Source of the DNA: Burkholderiaceae bacterium
GTDB lineage: Bacteria > Pseudomonadota > Gammaproteobacteria > Burkholderiales > Burkholderiaceae_F
DNA: 5,251 nt
Direction: 5' to 3'
Assembly: GCA_013696665.1 (NCBI GenBank)
Contig: JACCYC010000005.1
Coordinates: 1-5,251 of the forward strand
Shown here: positions 1 to 5,251 of the stretch, piece by piece
Layout of the letters: every line of letters starts with the position of its first letter
Position numbering within the stretch: position 1 is the first letter of the stretch
The notes under the pieces: generated by a model
What the model saw: the letters and a program-made list of their open reading frames with translations, nothing else
Database searches by the model: none
What the model was told of the DNA's origin: nothing
Program-made: the position numbers and the translations under genes

Positions 1-1464
1 TCGGAGCCGTTTCAGAAACCTTCGGCGATGCTGTATCGAAATTTTCTGGCGATGGAAACTGAAGAGCTGCTGCGCTCGTACCCGGCCGACGGCGCGGTGT
101 TGATGGGCGGCTGCGACAAGACCACGCCGGGGCTGATCATGGGCGCGACGAGCATGAATTTGCCGTCGATATTTTTTCCCGCGGGCCCGATGCTGCGCGG
201 AAACATGCGCGGCCAGCCTCTTGGCTCTGGCAGCGACGTCTGGAAATATTGGGCCGAGCGGCGTGCCGGCACCATTACCGAAGACACGCTGAAGGAAGTG
301 GAGGACGGTATCGCACGTTCGCCCGGGCATTGCATGACGATGGGCACCGCATCGACGATGACCAGTGCGGCCGAAGCGCTCGGCTGGACGTTGTCCGGTG
401 CGGCGTCGATTCCTGCGGTCGACGCCAATCATCAGCGCATGGCAACCGACACCGGCCGCCGTATCGTGGAGATGGTCTGGGAAGATTTGAAGCCAACGGA
501 TTTCCTGACCACTGCATCGTTCGATAACGCAATCACCACGGTGCTGGCGCTCGGCGGCTCGACCAACGCGCTGGTGCACTTGATCGCGATGGCGCGCCGC
601 GCCGGAATCCAGTTGAAGCTCGAACGCTTCGACCAGCTGTCGCGCCTCACGCCGTTGCTCGCCAACCTGCGCCCGTCGGGCCAGTATCTGATGGAAGATT
701 TTTACTACGCGGGCGGGCTGCGCGCAGTGCTCAATGAATTGGGCGAGCTTATCGATGGCAGCGCGCCGACCGTCAACGACACCACGCTTGGCGACAACAT
801 CGCCGGTGCGGGCATCTACAACGACGACGTCATTCGCCGCCGCGGCAACGCCCTGCTCGCCAGTGGTGGCCTCGCAGTGCTGAAGGGCAACCTCGCACCT
901 GACGGCGCGGTGATCAAGCCTGGCGCGATGGAACCCAGGCTGCTGCGGCACCGCGGCCGCGCGGTGGTGTTCGATGATTACGAGCATCTGGCCGCGCGCA
1001 TCGATGACCCCGCGCTCGAAGTCGACGCCAACTCGGTGCTGGTACTACGCAGCGCCGGACCGATTGGAGCGCCGGGCTTTCCCGAGTGGGGGCAGCTCCC
1101 CATCCCGAAAAAATTACTCGCGCAGGGCGTGCGCGACATGGTGCGCATTTCAGACGCGCGCATGAGCGGCACCAGTTACGGCGCGTGCGTGCTGCACGTT
1201 GCGCCCGAAAGCGCGATCGGAGGTCCACTCGCCCTGGTGCAGGATGGCGACGAGATCGAGCTCGATGTTGCGAAGCGTTCTTTGAATCTCGTGGTCGACG
1301 CCGCAGAACTTGAGCGCCGCCAGCGTGCATGGCGCGCACCAGCACCGCACTATGCGCGCGGCTATGGCGCGCTATTCTCGCGCCACATCACGCAAGCCAA
1401 CGACGGCTGCGACTTTGATTTTCTCGAAGGAACGAGCCCGACCCCAGAGCCGCAAATTCACTAG
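1..1464 (+). CDS. IlvD/Edd-family sugar-acid (aldonate) dehydratase, 5'-truncated by window edge
   Basis: The reading frame is open from base 1 (SEPFQKPSAMLYRN...), so the Met codon at 28 is internal and the true start lies left of the window. The 487 visible residues carry the family hallmarks. GGCDKT at fragment residues 36-41 supplies a [2Fe-2S] cysteine (codon 112-114), the Mg-binding Asp and the Lys that is carbamylated in this family. GHCMTMG supplies a second cluster cysteine (codon 331-333). PEWG has the metal-ligand Glu (1084-1086), and DARMSG has the likely catalytic Ser (1165-1167). The cysteine spacing matches the L-arabinonate dehydratase of Rhizobium (C127/C200 from memory), implying about 89 missing residues, including the first cluster cysteine, and a normal total near 576. 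The C-terminal GCDFDFL is typical of the aldonate branch rather than of dihydroxy-acid dehydratase (IlvD proper). Family role: cytoplasmic dehydration of an aldonate to a 2-keto-3-deoxy acid. The substrate (L-arabinonate, D-xylonate or a hexonate) is inferred. It is the first visible gene of the operon with the binding protein and aldolase. Confidence 0.93.
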   Translation, partial: SEPFQKPSAMLYRNFLAMETEELLRSYPADGAVLMGGCDKTTPGLIMGATSMNLPSIFFPAGPMLRGNMRGQPLGSGSDVWKYWAERRAGTITEDTLKEVEDGIARSPGHCMTMGTASTMTSAAEALGWTLSGAASIPAVDANHQRMATDTGRRIVEMVWEDLKPTDFLTTASFDNAITTVLALGGSTNALVHLIAMARRAGIQLKLERFDQLSRLTPLLANLRPSGQYLMEDFYYAGGLRAVLNELGELIDGSAPTVNDTTLGDNIAGAGIYNDDVIRRRGNALLASGGLAVLKGNLAPDGAVIKPGAMEPRLLRHRGRAVVFDDYEHLAARIDDPALEVDANSVLVLRSAGPIGAPGFPEWGQLPIPKKLLAQGVRDMVRISDARMSGTSYGACVLHVAPESAIGGPLALVQDGDEIELDVAKRSLNLVVDAAELERRQRAWRAPAPHYARGYGALFSRHITQANDGCDFDFLEGTSPTPEPQIH

Positions 1465-1479
1465 CGGTCTAATAACGAC

Positions 1480-1484
1480 GGAGA
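1480..1484 (+). promoter_or_regulatory. Ribosome binding site for the first binding-protein gene
   Basis: GGAGA lies 6 nt before the ATG at 1491, inside the 26-nt gap after the dehydratase stop. It supports this ATG, which is also the start that gives a complete signal peptide. Confidence 0.7.
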
Positions 1485-1490
1485 CAAATC

Positions 1491-2477
1491 ATGACAACAC
1501 ATCGCGCGCTACGAATCGCTTTCGGTTGGCTTGTTTCAGCTTGCGCGGCAGTTAGCGCACCTGCAGTGCATGCGCAGGCATATCCGAACAAGCCGGTGCG
1601 GATCATCGTGCCCTACCCGCCCGGCGGCACGTCCGACATTCTGGCGCGCTCAGTCGGGCAGAAACTGGGCGACGCGCTCGGCCAGACGATTGTTGTCGAA
1701 AACAAGCCCGGCGCGAACGGCAATCTGGGCGCAGATATGGTGGCGAAGAGTCCGCCCGATGGTTATACCTTGCTGCTCGCAGACATCGGCGCCCTCGCGA
1801 TCAGTCCGAGCCTGTACAAACTTTCATTCGATCCGGCGACGGATTTCTCGCCGGTCACGATGGTGGCCTACTCGCCGCACATTCTGGTCGTGCATCCATC
1901 GGTGCCGGTCAATAACGCGAAAGAACTCGTCACGCTGGCGAAGTCAAAGCCGGGCAAGCTGAATTTCGCGGCGTCGAGCGTCGGCAGCGCACCACACCTG
2001 GCGGGAATCGATTTCGCATCGCGTGCGGGGGTTGACTGGGCCTACATTCCATACAAAGGTGGTGCGCAGGCGATCACCGACATGGCCGGCGGCCAGGCCG
2101 ATGTGATGTTTAACGGCATGTTGGCAACATATCCGCACGTGAAGAGCGGCAAGCTCAAGATCCTTGCGGTATCAAGCTCCAAGCGCATGAGCGCGATCCC
2201 CGATGTGCCCACCGTTGCCGAAGCCGCAGGCCTCGAAGGATTTCAAACCGGCTCATGGCAAGGCGTGCTGGCGCCGCTCAACACCCCGAAAGAAGTGATC
2301 GCGCGTTTGAGCAGCGAGATCACGAAGATTCTGAATACACCGGAGATGAAGGAGCGTCTTGCGGTGCAAGGCGCCGAAGTTTCAACTAACACGCCGGATC
2401 AGTTCACGACTTTTATTCGCGATGAAAAAGCGCGCTGGGCGCAGGTCGTCAAAGCCGCGAACCTGAAACTGGAATAA
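1491..2477 (+). CDS. Bug/TctC-family periplasmic solute-binding protein (operon copy)
   Basis: This 328-residue protein has a clear Sec signal peptide: basic start (H4, R5, R8), hydrophobic core to about residue 25, and likely signal peptidase I cleavage after VHA (residue 28), giving a mature start at QAYPNKPVR. Family signatures follow in order: PYPPGGTSDILAR (41-53), ENKPGANGNLGAD (70-82), PDGYTLL (89-95), the GSAPH segment (165-169) and PYKGGAQAITD (187-197). Length is normal. Bug proteins are two-lobed periplasmic receptors for carboxylated solutes. Some serve tripartite tricarboxylate transporters (TctABC), but many are orphans, and no TctA or TctB is visible here. Lying between a sugar-acid dehydratase and an aldolase, 26 nt from each, it is inferred to bind the acid that the operon degrades or a related carboxylate. 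The family call is secure; the ligand is not. Confidence 0.95.
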   Translation: MTTHRALRIAFGWLVSACAAVSAPAVHAQAYPNKPVRIIVPYPPGGTSDILARSVGQKLGDALGQTIVVENKPGANGNLGADMVAKSPPDGYTLLLADIGALAISPSLYKLSFDPATDFSPVTMVAYSPHILVVHPSVPVNNAKELVTLAKSKPGKLNFAASSVGSAPHLAGIDFASRAGVDWAYIPYKGGAQAITDMAGGQADVMFNGMLATYPHVKSGKLKILAVSSSKRMSAIPDVPTVAEAAGLEGFQTGSWQGVLAPLNTPKEVIARLSSEITKILNTPEMKERLAVQGAEVSTNTPDQFTTFIRDEKARWAQVVKAANLKLE

Positions 2478-2493
2478 CAGCAGTTAAAATTAC

Positions 2494-2498
2494 AGGAG
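2494..2498 (+). promoter_or_regulatory. Ribosome binding site deciding the GTG start of the aldolase
   Basis: AGGAG sits 5 nt before the GTG at 2504. There is no in-frame ATG nearby, and the conserved family N-terminus begins shortly after this codon, so GTG is taken as the start. Confidence 0.75.
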
Positions 2499-2503
2499 AT
2501 TTT

Positions 2504-3268
2504 GTGACTGCAATCGATACCCGCTTGCCCGGGCTGCTCAAAGGCAATCAGCCGTTGTTCGGAATGTTCGTCGGCATCGCTAGTCCGGCGCTCGTAGAGA
2601 TGTGCGGATACGCAGGCTTTGACTTCGTCGTGCTGGACAACGAGCACGGCCCTGCGAGCATCGAGACCACTGAGCATTTGATTCGCGCCGCGCGCTGCGC
2701 CAACACGATCCCGATCGTGCGCACGCTCGAGCCCGATATTCTGCGCATTCTTGATATCGGCGCGTCGGCGATACAGGTGCCGCAGGTGAACACGGCCGAG
2801 CAGGCGCGCCGCATAGTCGCCGCGGCGAAGTACCCGCCGATGGGCGGCCGCGGCGCGGCGTTTTCGCCGCGCGCCGCGGGCTATGGCTTCTTCGGCGGTG
2901 CGGCGCATGCGAAAGCATCGAATGAAGGGCTCGGCGTCATCCTGATGATTGAAACGCGCGAGGCGCTCGGCAACCTCGATCAGATTCTTGCGGTGCCGGG
3001 CATCGACGCGTTGTTCATCGGCCCCAACGATTTGTCGTTCTCGATGGGCCATGGCGGCGATCAAAAACATCCGGAAGTGGTCGGCGCGATCGACGCCGCA
3101 ATCACGAAAATTGCGGGCAGCAAGATCGCCGCCGGAATAATGGCAATGTCGCTGGAGGAACAGCAAAAGTACGCCGGCCTTGGCACACGCTATCTGACAA
3201 CGTCGATCGCGAGCGTTCTGGGCATCGCATTAAAGGCTACCCTCGCCGCGATGCGCTCATCGAAGTAG
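2504..3268 (+). CDS. HpcH/HpaI-family class II (metal-dependent) 2-keto-acid aldolase
   Basis: This 254-residue protein starts at GTG behind AGGAG and has the usual length for the family. The single TIM-barrel domain shows the expected active site: DNEHGP with the catalytic His (H48), the Arg in IPIVR (R73) that binds the pyruvyl moiety, YPPMGGRG (110-117), and the divalent-metal ligands Glu in IETREA (E150) and Asp in GPNDLS (D176). These match H45, R70, E149 and D175 of E. coli HpaI (from memory) with small offsets. The family reversibly cleaves 2-keto-3-deoxy or 4-hydroxy-2-keto acids to pyruvate plus an aldehyde; members include HpaI, RhmA and GarL. Downstream of an aldonate dehydratase, the inferred reaction is cleavage of its 2-keto-3-deoxy product, giving pyruvate and glycolaldehyde if the substrate is a pentonate. 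It appears to be the last gene of the operon, followed by a convergent gene. Substrate and stereochemistry are not readable from the sequence. Confidence 0.92.
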   Translation: MTAIDTRLPGLLKGNQPLFGMFVGIASPALVEMCGYAGFDFVVLDNEHGPASIETTEHLIRAARCANTIPIVRTLEPDILRILDIGASAIQVPQVNTAEQARRIVAAAKYPPMGGRGAAFSPRAAGYGFFGGAAHAKASNEGLGVILMIETREALGNLDQILAVPGIDALFIGPNDLSFSMGHGGDQKHPEVVGAIDAAITKIAGSKIAAGIMAMSLEEQQKYAGLGTRYLTTSIASVLGIALKATLAAMRSSK

Positions 3269-3289
3269 GTTAAAAGATACGGCTACTTC
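3262..3289. terminator. Inverted repeat across the convergent gene ends (possible weak bidirectional terminator)
   Basis: GAAGTAG (3262-3268) and CTACTTC (3283-3289) form a perfect 7-bp stem around a 14-nt loop. Each arm contains the last Lys codon and the TAG stop of one of the two convergent genes. The stem is short, moderate in GC and has no following T-tract on either strand, so it does not meet the usual intrinsic-terminator pattern. It is the only candidate between the two genes. The symmetry may simply come from both genes ending in AAG-TAG after a G. Confidence 0.25.
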
Positions 3290-4224
3290 TCCTCGAGCTG
3301 GTTCTCCTTGACGACGCGCCCGAATTTCTCGTGCTCGGAGAACGCGAAGCTGCGGAACTGCTCGCCGCTGCGGAAGACCAGCGGGTTGTGCGCGGCCTGA
3401 GCGCGTGCCTTATACGAAGTCGCCGCCGTCGCCGTCGTGCAAGCTGCTTCAAGCTTGCTGCGCACATCAGCCGGTAAACCTTTAGGAGCGACCAGGCCGC
3501 CCCAGATTGATGCGCGCGTCGCAATGCCGAGCGACTTGGCAGTCGGCACTTTTTCGTAGCCGGCCACCGGGGTGTCACTCAGCGCGAGCAGCGCACGCAA
3601 TTGATACTGAGTACCGACTGCGGGTGCATCGTTCATGGCAACGATCTGTCCGCTTTTAAGCGGCACGATCAAATCGGCACTGCTTTTATATGGCACATGC
3701 AGCGCATCGACACCTTGCTCGCGTAGCAGCGTCAGCATCGAGAGGTGCGGCACCGAGCCGACGGCGGGGCTGCCGTAATTCACCTTGCCGGGGTTTGCTT
3801 TGGCCCAGGTCACGAGCGACTTCAGATCCTTGTGCGGCGAGTCGGCGGCGACCAACATCAGCACCGGCGCATCGTAAGTGCCGCAGATATAGTCGAAGCT
3901 GTCGGGTGTATAGCCGGTGTTGCGCCGTGCCGGCTGAATGACCTGCGGGCCGACCGCCGTCATTGCGATCGTGTAGCCGTCGGGTCGGGCGCGTGCGACC
4001 TGGCTCATTCCAATCGCGCCGCCTGCGCCGGCCGTATTCAAAATGACAATATTGCTGCCCAGCGCCTTGCCCAATTCTTCTTGCAGCAGGCGCGCCATGA
4101 TGTCTGTCGTGCCGCCGGCGCCGAATGGCACCACCATCTGGATCGGCCGCTCGGGAAACCCTTGTGCGGTGGCAGTCGAGGCGAACGCAGCAATCAGAGT
4201 ACTAACTAAACGGGAAGCGATCAC
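3283..4224 (-). CDS. Bug/TctC-family periplasmic solute-binding protein (second, convergent copy)
   Basis: This 313-residue protein starts at GTG (4222-4224), supported by AAGGAG 7 nt upstream. The signal peptide is short: R5, a hydrophobic stretch over residues 6-15, and probable cleavage after ATA (residue 20), giving QGFPERPIQ. Family motifs are PFGAGGTTDIMAR (33-45), AGAGGAIG (65-72), PDGYT (81-85), VNYGSPAVGSVPH (148-160) and PYKSSAD (178-184). The last has SS where the operon copy has the more usual GG. The two Bug proteins share only family-level features and look like divergent paralogs, not a recent duplication. The gene is convergent with the aldolase (14 nt apart) and 128 nt downstream of the oxidase-linked gene on the same strand, so it is probably its own transcription unit. 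It likely binds a carboxylate in the periplasm; the ligand is unknown and no transporter membrane subunits are in view. Confidence 0.94.
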   Translation of the reverse strand: MIASRLVSTLIAAFASTATAQGFPERPIQMVVPFGAGGTTDIMARLLQEELGKALGSNIVILNTAGAGGAIGMSQVARARPDGYTIAMTAVGPQVIQPARRNTGYTPDSFDYICGTYDAPVLMLVAADSPHKDLKSLVTWAKANPGKVNYGSPAVGSVPHLSMLTLLREQGVDALHVPYKSSADLIVPLKSGQIVAMNDAPAVGTQYQLRALLALSDTPVAGYEKVPTAKSLGIATRASIWGGLVAPKGLPADVRSKLEAACTTATAATSYKARAQAAHNPLVFRSGEQFRSFAFSEHEKFGRVVKENQLEEK

Positions 4225-4231
4225 AAACGAT

Positions 4232-4237
4232 CTCCTT
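4232..4237 (-). promoter_or_regulatory. Ribosome binding site deciding the GTG start of the second binding protein
   Basis: On the minus strand AAGGAG is followed by 7 nt and then GTG. This is the strongest Shine-Dalgarno match in the window, and it places the start immediately before a well-formed signal peptide. Confidence 0.8.
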
Positions 4238-4258
4238 GCATGCGACGCTGAGCGGCGA

Positions 4259-4312
4259 GTGAAACACTGGGCGCAGTATGCTCACACTTCAGTGATTCGA
4301 CAACCGTTTCAC
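4259..4312. repeat. Inverted repeat GTGAAAC/GTTTCAC bracketing the candidate promoter
   Basis: GTGAAAC (4259-4265) and GTTTCAC (4306-4312) are perfect 7-nt inverted copies, 47 bp apart start to start. One lies over the predicted transcription start and the other just upstream of the -35. A second, inner symmetric element, TCAC-N6-GTGA (4282-4295), fills the promoter spacer. This arrangement suits operator sites for a dimeric regulator, but no regulator gene is in the window. Confidence 0.35.
4275..4303 (-). promoter_or_regulatory. Candidate sigma70-type promoter for the second binding protein
   Basis: Reading the minus strand, TTGTCG (4303 down to 4298) and CATACT (4280 down to 4275) each match 4 of 6 positions of the -35 and -10 consensus, with an ideal 17-nt spacer. 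Transcription would begin near 4268, leaving a leader of about 44 nt before the GTG. This is the best candidate I found by eye in the 128-nt gap (4225-4352). Matches of this quality can occur by chance. Confidence 0.35.
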
Positions 4313-4352
4313 GCGCACGCACGCGAGTCACTCCAACGTCACGCATGACCGG

Positions 4353-4730
4353 TCAGGGACCGCACAGTGGCGCAAAAGCGATCGGCACTACGCTCCACAG
4401 CACGGCGACAAGGGCCATCAGCGACGCGCCGAGGCGCACACCGGCCAGCGTGCCGCTTTCAGCGCTTACGTTGCGAGCGGCGCGTGCAGTCAGGAGCACC
4501 AGCGCACCGATCGTCAGCGCGGTGATTGCCCACAGCCACAGACTGATCGTCGGAACGCCTGCTAGCCGGTAAAGCTGCAAGCCGCGCGCGCACGCGACTT
4601 CGACGCTTGCATACGACAAGAAAAAGTGCGCGGCCCAGATAACGAACGGCAGCACGCCACGGACCGTTCCCGGGTTGAAGCCGTCGCCAAACCCATTACC
4701 TGTCGCGCTCGCACTCATCCCGGATTTCAT
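4353..4730 (-). CDS. Small three-helix membrane protein, probably cytochrome-oxidase-associated
   Basis: The chosen ATG (4728-4730) overlaps the TGA of the upstream oxidase gene as ATGA, giving a 125-residue protein (MKSGMSASATG...). An in-frame ATG at 4797-4799 would overlap the oxidase gene by about 70 nt and add a polar, non-conserved-looking leader, so it was not used. Three hydrophobic segments are visible: GVLPFVIWAAHFFLSYASVEVAC (about residues 25-47), SLWLWAITALTIGALVLL (about 61-78) and the last ~25 residues (LGASLMALVAVLWSVVPIAF). The first helix has a W-x-x-H-F-x-x-x-Y pattern that I associate, from memory, with short membrane proteins encoded next to alternative aa3-type oxidases. 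The function is not established; a small subunit or assembly factor of the oxidase is the natural inference from translational coupling. It is the last gene of its operon. Confidence 0.8.
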   Translation of the reverse strand: MKSGMSASATGNGFGDGFNPGTVRGVLPFVIWAAHFFLSYASVEVACARGLQLYRLAGVPTISLWLWAITALTIGALVLLTARAARNVSAESGTLAGVRLGASLMALVAVLWSVVPIAFAPLCGP

Positions 4731-5251
4731 CCGATTAATCTCGGCAACATCTGAATCGCGGCGATCGTCAGTACACCCTGCACTGCCGTGTATTGCCAAA
4801 ACAGTACGGTGTTATCGAGCGTGGCGCGCGCGTTCGGCCGCAGCCGGCCGCTGATCAGCCGTCCAACCAGATACGCCGCCATCAACGCGACGACAATCAC
4901 GTGCAGCCCTTGAAAGCTCACCAGCGTCATTATGGTTGCGCTCCACGCGTTTGCTTTTGGCTCCAGCCCTGCGTCGAGATGACCCCATGCATTGAACGCA
5001 AAAGCCAGCACCGAACTCAACAGTGCCGCTGCAATCACGGCGCCTAAGCCAACCCTGCTCAACGTCGAGTCGCGACCGATGTCCCAGCGCCGCGCGGCCT
5101 CCATCGCCAGCGCAGCAACGATCCAACCTGCGATGCTCACGAGATCGAACCACAGGCTCGGTAAACGCGACCCCGACGGTGGGCATACGTCCGACATCAA
5201 AGACACATGGACATGCGCGAACGCGAACGACGCGCAGATCGTGGCGTCGAC
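4727..5251 (-). CDS. Haem-copper cytochrome c oxidase, C-terminal subunit III-type domain, 5'-truncated by window edge
   Basis: The frame stays open through the right edge (174 residues visible, entering as VDATICASFAFAHVHV). The GTG at 5206 is therefore internal, not the start. The fragment holds the end of one helix, a C-P-P loop where subunit III normally has W-P-P, and four further membrane segments: around LWFDLVSIAGWIVAALAM, AVIAAALLSSVLAFAF, ATIMTLVSFQGLHVIVVALMAAY, and TVLFWQYTAVQGVLTIAAI near the C-terminus. The F-Q-G-L-H-V helix and the F-W-x-Y final helix are typical of subunit III. The protein may be a stand-alone subunit III (CoxC/CoxO-like) or the tail of a subunit I-III fusion; the ending Q-M-L-P-R-L-I-G resembles the fused type as I remember it. 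Role: inner-membrane terminal oxidase of aerobic respiration. It is translationally coupled to the small membrane protein downstream. Confidence 0.8.
   Translation of the reverse strand, partial: VDATICASFAFAHVHVSLMSDVCPPSGSRLPSLWFDLVSIAGWIVAALAMEAARRWDIGRDSTLSRVGLGAVIAAALLSSVLAFAFNAWGHLDAGLEPKANAWSATIMTLVSFQGLHVIVVALMAAYLVGRLISGRLRPNARATLDNTVLFWQYTAVQGVLTIAAIQMLPRLIG

Noticed and set aside
914..1345. 143-codon minus-strand frame inside the dehydratase
   Set aside because: Highly Arg-rich translation and complete overlap with conserved IlvD/Edd sequence mark it as a shadow frame.
1465..1490. Possible internal promoter between dehydratase and binding protein
   Set aside because: The gap is only 26 nt and is explained by the ribosome binding site; no promoter-like pair of boxes is visible.
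2399..3166. 255-codon open frame on the minus strand opposite the aldolase
   Set aside because: It lies almost entirely antisense to a gene with an intact HpcH/HpaI active site. Its translation is Arg/Ala-rich with no recognisable domain, as expected of an antisense frame in GC-rich coding DNA.
3745..4209. 154-codon plus-strand frame opposite the second Bug gene
   Set aside because: It is the antisense shadow of a well-supported secreted binding protein, and no family features are visible in its translation.
4346..4355. Perfect 10-bp palindrome TGACCGGTCA over the stop of the small membrane protein
   Set aside because: It is too short for a terminator hairpin (no loop, no T-tract) and could be chance. 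It is not counted among the TCAC/GTGA elements.
4797..4799. Upstream ATG for the small membrane protein
   Set aside because: It would overlap the oxidase gene by about 70 nt and add a polar leader. The ATGA junction at 4727-4730 is the normal arrangement for coupled genes.
5204..5206. GTG as start of the oxidase gene
   Set aside because: The frame is open to the window edge, and the upstream codons continue a hydrophobic helix that fits subunit III, so this codon is internal.
1..5251. Mobile elements, tRNAs, CRISPR arrays or a defence system
   Set aside because: I saw no transposase or integrase motifs, no regularly spaced repeats and no tRNA-like cloverleaf. The window is almost fully occupied by metabolic, transport and respiratory genes.

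Overview
This is a GC-rich, tightly packed bacterial window with five protein-coding genes, two of them cut by the window edges, and no RNA genes, mobile elements or CRISPR arrays. Two separate periplasmic binding proteins of the Bug/TctC type and the rest of the gene content suggest a Betaproteobacterium, most likely Burkholderiales. This is an inference from family content, because no phylogenetic marker is present.

Left half (1-3268, + strand): an apparent operon of three genes. It holds the C-terminal ~487 residues of an IlvD/Edd-family sugar-acid (aldonate) dehydratase, a secreted Bug/TctC solute-binding protein, and a GTG-started HpcH/HpaI-type class II aldolase. Both gaps are 26 nt and each ends in a good Shine-Dalgarno sequence. 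Together the genes read as a non-phosphorylative sugar-acid module: the binding protein captures a carboxylate in the periplasm, the dehydratase turns an aldonate into a 2-keto-3-deoxy acid, and the aldolase splits that into pyruvate plus an aldehyde. The exact substrate cannot be read from the sequence; L-arabinonate or a related C5/C6 aldonate is the best guess.

Middle (3283-4224, - strand): a second Bug/TctC binding protein. It converges on the operon with only 14 nt between stop codons and starts at GTG behind an AAGGAG. The 128-nt region upstream (4225-4352) holds a plausible sigma70-like promoter surrounded by repeated TCAC/GTGA half-sites.

Right end (4353-5251, - strand): the 3' end of a respiratory operon. 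A C-terminal subunit-III-type domain of a haem-copper cytochrome c oxidase enters from the right edge. It overlaps by ATGA with a small three-helix membrane protein that is probably oxidase-associated.

I do not see strong evidence of an entirely new system. The points most worth a second look are the orphan binding protein embedded in the aldonate operon, the small oxidase-linked membrane protein, and the repeat-rich promoter region before the second binding protein.
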